A stretch of 64,000 nt of DNA from Faecalibacterium sp. I4-3-84 (GTDB taxonomy: Bacteria; Bacillota; Clostridia; Oscillospirales; Ruminococcaceae): contig NZ_CP094466.1 of assembly GCF_023347255.1 (NCBI RefSeq), positions 2,356,001 through 2,420,000 on the forward strand. Direction: 5' to 3'. A program made the translations under genes and the position numbers. The stretch's first letter is position 1. Each line of letters opens with the position of its first letter. Of this stretch, positions 49,938 through 59,004 are shown piece after piece. The notes under the pieces were generated by a model that was not told the DNA's origin, made no database searches, and worked only from the letters and a program-made list of their open reading frames with translations.

Positions 49938-52511
49938 TTAGTGGGCCTCCAGCCAGTTTTTGCCTGCGTGCACATCGGTGCTCAGGGGCACGGCATACTG
50001 CACGCAGCCTTCCATTTCCTCCCGCAGGATCTGCGCAGCCTTTTCGGCTTCAGCCTGCGGTGCTTCCACGATCAGTTCATCGTGGACGGTCAGGATCAGG
50101 CGGCTTTCCATCTTTTCGTCCCGCAGCCGCTTCCATACCCGCACCATGGCCAGCTTGATCACGTCGGCCGCAGTGCCCTGAATGGGGGTGTTGCGGGCCA
50201 TGCGTTCGCCGCTGGAACGCACATTGAAGTTGCTGCTTGCCAGCTCCGGCAGAGCACGGCGGCGGCCGAACAGGGTAGATACATAGCCGCAGGCCTTGGC
50301 GTCCGCGATGGTCTTATCCATGTAGCCGCTCACCTTGGGGAACGCGGCCAGATAGTTCTTGAGGAAGGCATCTGCCTCCTTCACACTCACGCCGATGTCC
50401 TTGGCAAGGCTGTAAGCGCCCTTGCCGTACATGATGCCAAAGTTGATGGCCTTGGCAGAAGAGCGCAGCCGGGAGGTGACTTCTTCCTGCGGGATGCCGT
50501 AAATTTTTGCGGCGGTGCTGCGGTGGATGTCCTCGCCGTTCAAAAATGCCTGCTGCATGTGCTCATCGCCGGTAATGTGGGCCAGAATGCGCAGCTCGAT
50601 CTGGCTGTAGTCGGCATCCACCAGCACACAGCCCGGCTTTGCAATAAAGTAGGCGCGCAGCTGGCTGCCCAGCTCGGTGCGGATGGGGATGTTCTGCAGG
50701 TTGGGGTTATCGGACGAGAGCCGTCCGGTGCGGGCCTCGGTCTGGTTGAAGGTGGAGTGGATGCGGCCATCCTCGCCGATCACCTTCAAAAGGCCCTCCA
50801 CGTAGGTGGAGTTCAGCTTCTGGTAGGCGCGGTACTGCAGAATGTCCTCCACCAGCGGGTAATCCCGCAGGCTTTCCAGTGTTTCGGCATCCGTGGACCA
50901 GCCGCGCTGGGTCTTTTTGCCGTGGGGCAGGCCCATGGTGTCAAACAACATTTCGCCCAACTGCTTGGGGCTGTTGGGGTTGAAGCTGGCGCTGCCGGTC
51001 TCCATGTGGATGCGGGTGAGCACCTGCTCCAGCTCAGTGCGCAGCTTTACGCCGAACTGCTCGATGCCGTCTTTGTCCACCAGCACACCGGTGCGGGTCA
51101 TATCGGCCAGCACCTGTGCCAGCGGGAACTCGATCTCGTTGTAAAGGGCGTCCTCACCGCAGGCGGTGATCTCGGCCTTCATCTTGCAGAACAGGTCTGC
51201 AAGGCGGCCTGCATCCGGGTAATCGGCACAGGTAAAGGCAGCAGCGGCGCGGTAGCTGGCGGTCAGCTCGCTGATTTGATACTTGGAAGCAGAAGCGTCC
51301 AGCAGGTAGGCGGCAAGCTTGCCATCCCACACGATGCTGCTGCCCCAGCCGCCTGCGGCCATGGCCTTGGCATAGAGGGGCGCTGCGTTGAACACTTCCA
51401 GCGTTACGTCTGCGTTGTCCAGCAGGCGCACAAGGTCGGCATCCTCCAGCGGGTAAACGGTGCAGTCCTGCACGGCGTACCAGCTCTCCGGCTGCAGCAC
51501 CACGTTGCGGGTGCCCTGCTTGCCCATCACGGCCGGGCGCGATGCCACCAGATAGGTGCCGGAAGGGGTCAGCGGCAGAGCTTCCAGCTCTGCTTCAGCC
51601 AGCTCGATGCCGTCCTCTTCTTCCGGGGCGGCAGGTGCAATGCCGTCCAGTCCAAAGCGAGGGATCAGAGAGTGGATCTCCAATTCCTGCAAAAGGCGCA
51701 CGGCCTCGGCTTTGTTGCCCTCGCCCACGGCATAGGTGCCCTCGGCCGTGTCGATGGGTGCATCGGTGCGGATGGTGCCAAGGGTGTGGCTCAGCTGGGC
51801 CATCTCGCGGCATTCCAGCAAATGTTCCCGCTGTTTGGGCTTGATGAGCTTATCGTCGATGTGCTCGTACACGCCTTCCAGCGTGCCAAAGTTCTGCACA
51901 AGGGTCAGGGCGGTCTTTTCACCAATGCCCTTCACGCCCGGAATATTATCCGAAGCATCGCCCATCAGGCTCTTCACCTCAATGAGCTGTCTGGGCTGGA
52001 TGCCGTATTTTTCCTGAATGGCGTCCACGTCCATCGTCACCGTCTTGCTGCGTCCCATGACAGTGGCGGCAAGCAGCACAGTGGTGGTGTCACTGACCAG
52101 CTGCAGGCTGTCCCGGTCTCCTGTAGCAAGGAAGCAGTCGTCCTTCCGGGCGGCGCAGGCAGCGGCCAGCGTGCCAAGGATATCATCCGCTTCCCAGCCT
52201 TCGGCGGTGACGGTGCGGTAGCCGAGGTCTGCCAGAAGTTCCTTGAGCACCGGCATCTGCTGGGCCAGCTCTTCGGGCATGCCATGGCGGGTGGCCTTGT
52301 AGCCATCGTACATTTTGTGGCGGAAGGTGGGAGCCTTCAGGTCAAAGGCAACAGCCACCTCGTCGGGTTCGCACTCCTTAAGCAGGGAGAGCAGGATATT
52401 CAGAAAGCCATAGATGGCGTTGGTGTATCGTCCGTCCTTGGTGGTCAGCAGCTTGATGCCAAAAAAAGCACGGTTGGCAATGCTGTTGCCGTCAATGACC
52501 AGTAAACGCAT
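49938..52511 (-). CDS. polA: DNA polymerase I
   Basis: The ATG at 52511 follows GGAGG; the longer frame upstream has no site. The 857 residues comprise a 5'-3' exonuclease (1-290), an exonuclease-like domain (about 300-460) and the polymerase domain (about 470-857). The polymerase has motif A (DADYSQIELRILAHI), motif B (AKAINFGIMYGKGAYSLA) and motif C (VHDELIVEAP). The middle domain lacks the acidic DxE residues, so proofreading is predicted absent, as in many Firmicutes. Confidence 0.95.
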   Translation of the reverse strand: MRLLVIDGNSIANRAFFGIKLLTTKDGRYTNAIYGFLNILLSLLKECEPDEVAVAFDLKAPTFRHKMYDGYKATRHGMPEELAQQMPVLKELLADLGYRTVTAEGWEADDILGTLAAACAARKDDCFLATGDRDSLQLVSDTTTVLLAATVMGRSKTVTMDVDAIQEKYGIQPRQLIEVKSLMGDASDNIPGVKGIGEKTALTLVQNFGTLEGVYEHIDDKLIKPKQREHLLECREMAQLSHTLGTIRTDAPIDTAEGTYAVGEGNKAEAVRLLQELEIHSLIPRFGLDGIAPAAPEEEDGIELAEAELEALPLTPSGTYLVASRPAVMGKQGTRNVVLQPESWYAVQDCTVYPLEDADLVRLLDNADVTLEVFNAAPLYAKAMAAGGWGSSIVWDGKLAAYLLDASASKYQISELTASYRAAAAFTCADYPDAGRLADLFCKMKAEITACGEDALYNEIEFPLAQVLADMTRTGVLVDKDGIEQFGVKLRTELEQVLTRIHMETGSASFNPNSPKQLGEMLFDTMGLPHGKKTQRGWSTDAETLESLRDYPLVEDILQYRAYQKLNSTYVEGLLKVIGEDGRIHSTFNQTEARTGRLSSDNPNLQNIPIRTELGSQLRAYFIAKPGCVLVDADYSQIELRILAHITGDEHMQQAFLNGEDIHRSTAAKIYGIPQEEVTSRLRSSAKAINFGIMYGKGAYSLAKDIGVSVKEADAFLKNYLAAFPKVSGYMDKTIADAKACGYVSTLFGRRRALPELASSNFNVRSSGERMARNTPIQGTAADVIKLAMVRVWKRLRDEKMESRLILTVHDELIVEAPQAEAEKAAQILREEMEGCVQYAVPLSTDVHAGKNWLEAH

Positions 52512-52587
52512 AGTCGTGTTCCTCCATTGCATTATTACACATTCTGCATTATACCACAAAACCGTGCCCAGCGGGGGATTTTTGCGT

Positions 52588-52622
52588 AAAAAAGAGAGAA
52601 AGCCGCCAACATGGTTGACGGC
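52588..52622 (-). terminator. Terminator of the ferredoxin gene
   Basis: On the minus strand GCCGTCAAC pairs with GTTGGCGGC and is followed by TTTCTCTCTTTTTT. Confidence 0.8.
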
Positions 52623-52630
52623 CTTCCCTC

Positions 52631-52819
52631 TTACTCCTCGATGCGGATCGCGCTTACCGGGCAGGCGTTGGCTGCGTCCACAGCCTGCGGCACCTCCTCC
52701 GGTGGGATCGGCCCGGGCTGGGCCACGGCCAGCGTGCCTTCCATCTGGAACACGGCGGGGCAAAGCCCGGCGCACTGGGTGCAGCCAATGCACAGATCAG
52801 GGTCAACATATGCGTTCAT
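52631..52819 (-). CDS. Small [4Fe-4S] ferredoxin
   Basis: The ATG at 52819 follows AAGGAGG. The 62-residue protein has C10, C13 and C16 in CIGCTQC, C20 in LCP and a remote Cys in ACPVSAI near the end. This is the monocluster ferredoxin pattern: three motif cysteines plus the remote one bind the cluster. The rest is acidic, as expected for an electron carrier. The partner enzyme is unknown. Confidence 0.9.
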   Translation of the reverse strand: MNAYVDPDLCIGCTQCAGLCPAVFQMEGTLAVAQPGPIPPEEVPQAVDAANACPVSAIRIEE

Positions 52820-52934
52820 AGAAAAACCTCCTTCTGATAATGCCCTGCGGGCAGTATGGCCCATCCGGCTGCGAATTATGCCTATGCAGAGGGCACAGGA
52901 TGTGGTACAATAAAAATTCAGGAGGGTACAGACC

Positions 52935-53276
52935 ATGAATATTCAGATCTTTGGCACAAGCAAGTGCTTTGATACCAAAAAGGCCCAGCGCTATTTCAAG
53001 GAGCGCGGCATCAAGTTCCAGATGATCGACCTCAAGGAAAAAGAGATGAGCCGCGGCGAGTTCGAGAACGTGGCCCGCGCTCTTGGCGGCTGGGAAAAGC
53101 TGGTGGACCCCAATGCGAAGGACAAGCAGACCCTTGCACTTCTGGACGCACTGGTGGACTGGCAGAAGGAGGACAAGCTGTTTGAGAACCAGCAGCTGTT
53201 TTTAACGCCCATTGTACGCAATGGCCGCAAGGCCACCGTGGGCTACCAGCCCGATGTGTGGAAGACATGGGAATAA
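52935..53276 (+). CDS. ArsC/Spx-family thioredoxin-fold protein
   Basis: The ATG follows AGGAGGG. The 113-residue protein has the family start IFGTSKCFDTKKAQRYFKER with Cys11 and the later LFLTPIVRNGRKATVGYQPDVWK. A single Cys in the first loop is like ArsC-type and Spx-like (YffB) proteins. Arsenate reduction is possible but there is no ars gene nearby; a redox or glutaredoxin-like role is as likely. Confidence 0.85.
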   Translation: MNIQIFGTSKCFDTKKAQRYFKERGIKFQMIDLKEKEMSRGEFENVARALGGWEKLVDPNAKDKQTLALLDALVDWQKEDKLFENQQLFLTPIVRNGRKATVGYQPDVWKTWE

Positions 53277-53313
53277 GAAATGCGCTTTTCACAAAAAAAC
53301 CACGGGCATAGTT

Positions 53314-53342
53314 TTGCACAATGGGCCGGTATGTGGTATACT
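53314..53342 (+). promoter_or_regulatory. Promoter of the anchored unknown protein gene
   Basis: TTGCAC (53314-53319) and TATACT (53337-53342) are 17 bases apart, 41 bases ahead of the ATG. Confidence 0.65.
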
Positions 53343-53383
53343 GGACACTGTAGCATTTGAGAACCCTGGGAGATAAAACAACT

Positions 53384-54298
53384 ATGAAACATTATATTAC
53401 CCCTGAAGAACATGCCCGGATGCAGCGCCGCCGCGGGCGGCAGGCACTGGGCCTTCTGGTTGCCATTCTGGTGATCGTGGGCTTTGTTACCGTGCTGCGG
53501 GCCGGTGTGGGCGCGGTGGCGAACCTGTTCGATGATACCGCCCAAAAGCAGGAATATGAAGATAAGCTGGAAGGGCTTGTGCTGTTTGACCCCATGCCAT
53601 TTGACGGCATTGAGAACATCGACGACCTGACTCTGCGCGAAGCTGCGGTGTGGGGCTGCATCTATAATATTCAGGAAACGCAGGGCGGATTTGACAACTA
53701 CAATACCGACCCCGACACCGAACAGCTGCTGCTGCCCTCGCTGGATGTGGATGCCTACCTTGCAAAGCTGCTTGGCCCCGGCTTCAAGCTGACCCACCGC
53801 AGCTTTGAGATGGAGGATATGACCATCGAGTTTGACGATGCCACCCAGTGCTATAAGATCCCGGTCACCGGCACGGTGGGCTATTACCGCGCAGTCGTCA
53901 CCAAGCTGTTCAAGCGCAGCGGCAAGCTGCATGTGACCGTGGGCTATATCCCCACCACCAGCACAGACGACAGCATCATCAATGTTTCTTCGGATACACC
54001 CACCAAGTACATGGATTATCTGTTCGAGCGCCAGAGCGGCAGTTGGTATCTCACCGGCCTGACCGAGAGCGAGACCAAGGCCGAGAGCACGGAAAGCACA
54101 CCGGCCGCGAATGTGCCGGAACCCATGGCAGAAAGCGATGTGCAGGATGCCATTCTTGCAGCAGCCGGTTCGGATTCTGCTTCGGCTGAGGCAGACAGCA
54201 CAGCTACAGACGAGGGCGTGGATACACAGGCGGAGGAACAGCCCGCCGACAGCACCGAGGCACAGGCGGACGAAAGCACAGCCAGCCCGGCGGCATAA
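53384..54298 (+). CDS. Membrane-anchored protein of unknown function
   Basis: The ATG at 53384 follows GGGAG. The 304-residue protein has a basic N-terminus, one transmembrane helix (about 22-42), an outer domain (about 60-235) with alternating strands and a disordered Ala/Glu/Ser/Thr tail (about 235-304). The domain includes LREAAVWGCIYNI and YKIPVTGTVGYYRAVV. I do not recognise it. It has no lipobox or LPXTG. A role at the cell surface is likely from topology only. Confidence 0.7.
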   Translation: MKHYITPEEHARMQRRRGRQALGLLVAILVIVGFVTVLRAGVGAVANLFDDTAQKQEYEDKLEGLVLFDPMPFDGIENIDDLTLREAAVWGCIYNIQETQGGFDNYNTDPDTEQLLLPSLDVDAYLAKLLGPGFKLTHRSFEMEDMTIEFDDATQCYKIPVTGTVGYYRAVVTKLFKRSGKLHVTVGYIPTTSTDDSIINVSSDTPTKYMDYLFERQSGSWYLTGLTESETKAESTESTPAANVPEPMAESDVQDAILAAAGSDSASAEADSTATDEGVDTQAEEQPADSTEAQADESTASPAA

Positions 54299-54307
54299 TA
54301 CAAAACA

Positions 54308-54350
54308 AAAATACCGGATACAAGGCAGATGCTTCGTATCCGGTATTTTT
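54308..54350. terminator. Bidirectional terminator
   Basis: AAAATACCGGATAC pairs with GTATCCGGTATTTT. It ends the unknown membrane protein gene and touches the stop codon of the facing glycosyltransferase gene. Confidence 0.85.
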
Positions 54351-55351
54351 TATTTGAGGTCAAATTTTACGATCACCAGCCGGTACCACAGGTACGGCAC
54401 CATGTTCCAGATCATCCACAGCTCCATCAGGATGTAGTTGGGCAGATCCTTCAGGCGGAAAGGCCGCTTGCCCAGCCTGCCGCTTTTCAGCAGGGCAAAG
54501 GCTTCGTGCATCCCCTTGTCCCATGCCTCGCCAAAGCCCTGTTTGTGGAACTTGTAGCACTTGAGCAGGTAGCCCACAGCCAGCGGGATGAAGTTTAAAA
54601 TCAGCATCAGCAGCGGTTCGTTCTTGAGGGGCAGCAGGATGCTGTTGCGGCCGCTCTGCTGGCTTTTGAAGGCGTTGTACTTCACCGCGCCGGTGCTGGC
54701 ACCGCAGATGTGGTAGCACTTGGCGGTGGGGCAGAGCAGGTTTTTATAGCCTGCATTGTTGGCGCGCCAGCTCAGGTCCACATCCTCAAAGTAGGCAAAG
54801 AAGTTCTCGTCAAAATTGCCGATCTCGTCCAGAATGCTCTTGCGGTAGAGCGCCGCACCGCCGCAGGCCGAGAAGATGCGCTTTTGCCGGGTGTAGCGGC
54901 TTGCGCGGCGGCCATCGCCGGTCTTGCAAGCAAAGCCCATCCAGGTGACGTAATCGCCGGCATCGTCGGCCAGCTCCCGGTCGAAGTGTCGGATCATCAG
55001 GCTCTGCACTGCAAAGATTTTCGGGTCGGTCTCAGCGGTGCGGATCAGCTCTTCCAGCCACTGGGGTTCGGCAAAGGCATCGTTGTTGAACAGCACCACA
55101 TATTCACTGTCCGCCAGCGCAATGCCCTGATTCACTGCATGGGAAAAGCCGGTATTGGTGCCGTTTTCGATGAGGGTGAAATTTTCGCGGCTGCAATAGC
55201 TGCGGGCCTGCTCAAGGCTTTCGTCGGTGGAACCGTTGTCCACCACAATGAGCCGGAAGTTCTGTTCGGTCTGGGCATAGACCGACTCGATAGAATCCTT
55301 CAGCCAGCCCTTGCCGTTGATATTCGGGATCACGATAGTCGCTTTATACAT
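54350..55351 (-). CDS. Family 2 glycosyltransferase
   Basis: This 333-residue GT-A enzyme has VIPNINGKGWLKDSIESV, VVDNGSTDES, FNNDAFAEPQWLEEL (DxD-like NDA) and FAYFEDVDLSWRANNAGYK. The pattern resembles rhamnosyl- or galactosyltransferases for surface polysaccharides. A hydrophobic C-terminal stretch suggests membrane contact. It stands alone, so the polymer is unknown. Confidence 0.9.
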   Translation of the reverse strand: MYKATIVIPNINGKGWLKDSIESVYAQTEQNFRLIVVDNGSTDESLEQARSYCSRENFTLIENGTNTGFSHAVNQGIALADSEYVVLFNNDAFAEPQWLEELIRTAETDPKIFAVQSLMIRHFDRELADDAGDYVTWMGFACKTGDGRRASRYTRQKRIFSACGGAALYRKSILDEIGNFDENFFAYFEDVDLSWRANNAGYKNLLCPTAKCYHICGASTGAVKYNAFKSQQSGRNSILLPLKNEPLLMLILNFIPLAVGYLLKCYKFHKQGFGEAWDKGMHEAFALLKSGRLGKRPFRLKDLPNYILMELWMIWNMVPYLWYRLVIVKFDLK

Positions 55352-55406
55352 AAATACTCCTGTATTTCAGTGCAAGTTCACGGGAACAGTATAGCATATC
55401 TGCACA

Positions 55407-55441
55407 CAAAAAGAAACCGCATCCCGGCAGGATGCGGCTTC
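55407..55441 (-). terminator. Terminator of the DUF4358 lipoprotein gene
   Basis: On the minus strand GCCGCATCC pairs with GGATGCGGT-type sequence and is followed by TTCTTTTTG. Confidence 0.8.
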
Positions 55442-55454
55442 GGCAGGGCAAAAA

Positions 55455-56012
55455 TTATGCGGCAAGGGCTTTTTCGATGTTGGAAAGAATGGTGTCGTGA
55501 TCCTCGGCGCACACCAGAACCACCTCACCGGTGGGAGCTACGGTGACGGTGGCCGCCTTGGCGACCAGATACTGATCCTCAAGATAGTGTTCCATGGACT
55601 GCTGCTCACTCTGCACATAGGCTTCCAGTGCAGCCTTCACAGCGTCGGTCTTGCCCTCGGCAGGCTTCACAATGGCTATGGCGTAGCTGCGCACCATCAT
55701 GGAGGAAACAGAGGCAGCAAAGCTCTCGTAGCTGCCGTCCTCAAGGCCCAGCAGGGGGAACACGATGTCTTTCAGCTCGTCATTCAGCTGGTCGGCCTCA
55801 TACTCGGCGCTGTAGCCGTCGATGGCGGTGAATTTGCCGTCCTCACCTTTGGTAAAGATCATATCGTATTCGTTGTCCTCGTCGGTGCGGGCATCGTGGA
55901 TGATCTGGGAGTAGTCCTTCGGGGCGGCAGAGTCGGCCTTGCTGCCGGCAGAGCAGCCCACCAGAGCAAGCAGGCACAGACCGGCAAGCAGGGAAGCAAT
56001 GATACGTTTCAT
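55455..56012 (-). CDS. DUF4358 lipoprotein
   Basis: The 185-residue protein has a signal with lipobox LVGC (Cys20) and a domain with FPLLGLEDGSYESFAASVSSMMVRSYAIAIVKP and AIVKPAEGKTDAVKAALEAYV. This pattern matches DUF4358 proteins common in clostridia. The function is unknown. It should sit on the outer membrane face. AAAGGACTT precedes the ATG. Confidence 0.82.
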   Translation of the reverse strand: MKRIIASLLAGLCLLALVGCSAGSKADSAAPKDYSQIIHDARTDEDNEYDMIFTKGEDGKFTAIDGYSAEYEADQLNDELKDIVFPLLGLEDGSYESFAASVSSMMVRSYAIAIVKPAEGKTDAVKAALEAYVQSEQQSMEHYLEDQYLVAKAATVTVAPTGEVVLVCAEDHDTILSNIEKALAA

Positions 56013-56163
56013 AAATGAAGTCCTTTCGTGTGTGAAAATCTTCGTGTGAAAGCGGGCGCAGCGGTTTTGAAGCTATTGTGTGCTGTTTTGCGCCTGCTAT
56101 CCATAATACGAAAGAACACCCCGGCAGAATTGCACCGCAAACGTAACTATTTTATGAACAGCG

Positions 56164-56604
56164 TTACAGCATAAGGGCATCCAGCTCGCCGTGGTTTACC
56201 GGCGTGGAAAGGATGATCTGGGTGCTGGTGGTGCCCAGCTTCTGGAACTGCAGGATCAGGTGTTCCAGCTGGGGCATGCTGCCGCAGCTCACCTTGACAA
56301 GGAAGGTGTATGCACCCGTGACGTGGTAGCACTGCAGCACTTCCTTGCTGCTTTGCAGCAGCTCCAGAAAGGCATCCTGCTTGGAAGGCGCTACCGAAAG
56401 GCTGATGAGGGCATCCACATACATCCGGTCAGCGGGGCGGTTCAGGGTGACGGTGTAGCCGCTGATGATGCCATCCGTTTCCAGCTTGTGAATGCGGCTG
56501 GAAACAGCAGGACTGGTCAGCGATACCTGCTCGGCGATCTCCTTGACCGGCATCCGTGCGTTCTTTGCCAGCAGGGAGAGAATCTTACGATCCAGATCAT
56601 CCAT
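56164..56604 (-). CDS. Lrp/AsnC-family regulator
   Basis: The ATG at 56604 follows AAAAGGAG. The 146-residue protein has an N-terminal helix-turn-helix (about 5-60: LDRKILSLLAKNARMPVKEIAEQV.LTSPAVSSRIHKLE) and a C-terminal RAM domain (about 70-140) that binds amino acids. It has a long AT-rich upstream region, as is usual for autoregulated Lrp genes. Neighbours do not point to one target pathway. Confidence 0.92.
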   Translation of the reverse strand: MDDLDRKILSLLAKNARMPVKEIAEQVSLTSPAVSSRIHKLETDGIISGYTVTLNRPADRMYVDALISLSVAPSKQDAFLELLQSSKEVLQCYHVTGAYTFLVKVSCGSMPQLEHLILQFQKLGTTSTQIILSTPVNHGELDALML

Positions 56605-56785
56605 GGGGAATACTCCTTTTTGAAAATATGTTGGATTGTATAAAATTTTTTGAAAGTAAAGTTTTATTGTTGGTGCAAACATACAAAAGTCAAAAAATTT
56701 TGCTTTTGCTTTGCTTTGCGTTAATTATATAAAGTTTTACCGAAAAAGTAAAGACTTAATTTAAAGCAAAACCGGAAAATTTTGT
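56605..56785. other. AT-rich control region between the Lrp-like gene and the small RNA promoter
   Basis: The stretch is rich in A/T tracts with TTTGC repeats around 56700-56725. It should hold the Lrp-family gene promoter on the minus strand and perhaps its binding sites. No gene is visible. Confidence 0.4.
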
Positions 56786-56813
56786 TTGACAAGAAAACAA
56801 AAAGGGGTATAAT
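56786..56813 (+). promoter_or_regulatory. Strong promoter of a candidate small RNA
   Basis: TTGACA (56786-56791) and TATAAT (56808-56813) are 16 bases apart. No credible reading frame follows. Confidence 0.7.
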
Positions 56814-56819
56814 ACATCA

Positions 56820-56930
56820 TGCAAGGCAGCGCAGCACAGAAAGCGCCTGCCGCTTTGAATTTGAGATTCACCACTTTATATACTTTCCCACCCCTCTATA
56901 CACAAAAGCCCGCTGCCAGGCGGGTTTTTG
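56820..56930 (+). ncRNA. Candidate small RNA with a C-rich single-stranded region
   Basis: Downstream of the consensus promoter, a hairpin forms near 56825-56852 (GGCAG.CGC with GCG.CTGCC). A stretch with TTTCCCACCCCTCT (56884-56897) appears unpaired. A terminator follows (CCCGC/GCGGG with TTTTT, 56909-56929). C-rich unpaired stretches of Firmicutes sRNAs often pair with G-rich ribosome binding sites. Promoter, length of about 110 bases and terminator fit an sRNA. Expression is not shown. Confidence 0.55.
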
Positions 56931-56989
56931 TGTTTGTTGGGGATTTTTTCTTTTTGAAAAAAGCAGTGGCAGACAATGTACTCGACCCA

Positions 56990-57128
56990 TAGAGCAGCTG
57001 CTTTCGGCTGCGACCCCGCCCGTGAAAATGCAAGCCCGGAAAGTCCGCAGACTTTCCGGGCTTGTTCTATCTCAAAATATTATTCCGCTGATGATAGCCG
57101 GAGCACAGCGGAGGCGATTTAGATCGTG
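56990..57128. repeat. Covarying-hairpin element, locus 4 (inverted half)
   Basis: GACCCCGCCCGTGAAAATG is followed by a 15-bp perfect stem around CGCA (57031-57064), then TTCCGCT, then hairpin GCC/GGC around GGAGCACAGCGGA, then GATTTAGATCG. It abuts the 3' end of hflX. Confidence 0.7.
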
Positions 57129-57136
57129 TACGCCTA

Positions 57137-58402
57137 TCAGACCAGATACCCTTCAAAGCAGTGCAGGTCTTCCGTCTTGACGATGCCCTCCAGATACAGC
57201 CCGTCCTCCCGGTATTCCTCCACCTGCACGCTGCCGCGCTCCCGCATGGGGGCGGCAAGGCCCAGTTTATCGTAGGGCAGCAGCACCTTTAAGGTGTGCA
57301 CCCGGTCGCTGAGCATCTCGTCCAGCTTTGCCAGCAGGGTGTCCAGACCGTAGCCGGTCTTGGCACTGGTGAGCAGGATGTCCGGGTCAAAGCTCATGGC
57401 ACCCGGCTTATCGCACTTGTTGTAGACGGTCAGGCGGGGGATGTCCGCACAGTCCAGCCCGTCCAGAACCTCGTCCGTGACGGCCAGCTGCTCTTCCCGC
57501 TGCTCATCGCCTGCGTCTGCCACACGGATGATCACGTCCGACCATGCCGCTTCTTCCAGCGTGGACTTGAAGGCTTCCACCAGATTGTGGGGCAGGCGGG
57601 ACACAAAGCCCACCGTGTCCACCAGCAGCACCGCCATGCCGCTGGGCAGTATCAGCTTGCGGCTGGTGGGGTCCAGTGTGGCGAACAGCATGTCCGCTTC
57701 CGCTACGCTTGGGCCGCACAGAGCATTCATCAGGCTGGATTTGCCCACGTTGGTATAGCCTACAAGGCTGACCACCGGCATCCCGGTCTTGGCACGGGCC
57801 TTGCGGCTCTCGCCCCGGCGCTTTTCCATTTCGGCCAGCTTTTCGGCCAGCGCATCGATGCGGGCATGCACATGGCGGCGGTCCAGTTCCAGCTTGGTCT
57901 CACCGGCACCGCGGCGGGCGCCACCACCGCCGCCGCCGCCGCCGCCCTGACGGCTGAGCGCTTCGCCCATGCCCTGCAGACGGGGCAGGCGGTAGCGCAG
58001 CAGGGCCAGCTCGGTCTGCAGTTTGCCTTCGTTGGTGACGGCGCGGCTGCGGAAAATTTCAAGGATCAGCATGGTGCGGTCGATCACTTCCAGTCCGCCC
58101 AGCGCATTGGAGATGTTGCGGATCTGGCTGCCGGTCAGTTCACCATCAAATACGGCGCATTCCGCGCCCAGCGTTTCGGCGGCAAGGCTGGCTTCCTCCA
58201 GCTTGCCGCTGCCCAGCACGATGCCGGTCTCCGGGGTCTGGCGCTTCTGGGTCACCTGCGCCACGGCTTCCATGTGATTCGCCTCACACAGGGCGGAAAG
58301 CTCTGCAAGGCTGCGCTCGCAGTCCCACAGGCCCTGATCCAGCGCCAGCAGAATGACCTTCGTCGGGGGTGTTTCTACCAAAATATCGTAAAGTTCGCTC
58401 AA
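57137..58402 (-). CDS. hflX: GTPase HflX
   Basis: This 421-residue ribosome-associated GTPase starts at a TTG that shares TTGA with the stop of the upstream GNAT gene. The N-terminal HflX domain (about 1-190) precedes the G domain with GYTNVGKSSLMN, DTVGFV and NKCD. A poly-Gly stretch of eight (about 160-167) encoded by GGC/GGT repeats lies in the linker ahead of ARRGAGETKLELDRR. HflX splits stalled 70S ribosomes under stress. The length is normal. Confidence 0.95.
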   Translation of the reverse strand: MSELYDILVETPPTKVILLALDQGLWDCERSLAELSALCEANHMEAVAQVTQKRQTPETGIVLGSGKLEEASLAAETLGAECAVFDGELTGSQIRNISNALGGLEVIDRTMLILEIFRSRAVTNEGKLQTELALLRYRLPRLQGMGEALSRQGGGGGGGGGARRGAGETKLELDRRHVHARIDALAEKLAEMEKRRGESRKARAKTGMPVVSLVGYTNVGKSSLMNALCGPSVAEADMLFATLDPTSRKLILPSGMAVLLVDTVGFVSRLPHNLVEAFKSTLEEAAWSDVIIRVADAGDEQREEQLAVTDEVLDGLDCADIPRLTVYNKCDKPGAMSFDPDILLTSAKTGYGLDTLLAKLDEMLSDRVHTLKVLLPYDKLGLAAPMRERGSVQVEEYREDGLYLEGIVKTEDLHCFEGYLV

Positions 58403-59004
58403 GGTAAGTCCTTTCTGTTATATCGTTCTCTTGTCAGCAGATAGCTTCTGCACTCCACCGGTGTGCCGTCAAATTTATGATCAATGGCATCGTGGTGGTA
58501 GAGAAAGCCTGCTTTTTCCATCACCCGGCCGCTGGCAGGGTTCTCTTTTGCGTGGCAGCAGGTGAGCCAGCCGCCGTCTGTATTCTCAAACCAGTAGGTT
58601 ACTGCTGCTTTTAAAGCTTCGGTTGCAAAACCATGGTTCCACCAGTGCTTCCCGATGCAGTAGCCTGCTTCCCAGATGCCGTCTGTGCAGTCCTGCTGCG
58701 GCCAGAGCGCTTTCTGTGCCGGGTCACCGAGCAGAGCATTAAAGATGCTGATGCTGCCAAACACCTGCCCGGAAGCCTTTTCCACAATGGCCCACTGGTA
58801 GTAGTCCGGGTTCGGGTAAAGGGTGGCCCATGCCGCCAGCAGACCTACGGTCTCCAGCGCGTTTTTGTGCGGCTCCCACCGCAGAAAGCGGGTCACTTCC
58901 GGGTCGGATGCCCAGTTTGCGTACATCATGCCGGCATCCTGCGGCAGAAGGCGGCGCAGGAAAAGCCGGTCGGTCTCAAGCGTTTGCGTTCCGGCATGGC
59001 GCAT
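58399..59004 (-). CDS. RimJ/RimL-type GNAT acetyltransferase
   Basis: The ATG at 59004 lies eight bases behind GGGGAGG. The 201-residue protein shows ETDRLFLRRL, then DPEVTRFLRWEPH, then EAGYCIGKHWWNHGFATEAL and KENPASGRVMEKAGF, the usual GNAT_3 layout. Relatives acetylate ribosomal protein ends or small molecules. The acetyl-CoA loop reads KHWWNHGFA, close to Q/RxxGxG/A. It is coupled to hflX. Confidence 0.88.
   Translation of the reverse strand: MRHAGTQTLETDRLFLRRLLPQDAGMMYANWASDPEVTRFLRWEPHKNALETVGLLAAWATLYPNPDYYQWAIVEKASGQVFGSISIFNALLGDPAQKALWPQQDCTDGIWEAGYCIGKHWWNHGFATEALKAAVTYWFENTDGGWLTCCHAKENPASGRVMEKAGFLYHHDAIDHKFDGTPVECRSYLLTRERYNRKDLP

Noticed and set aside
48981-52505. Plus-strand frame of 1174 codons opposite tsaD and polA
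   Set aside because: Shadow of two well-supported minus-strand genes; His/Val/Gly-rich nonsense composition.
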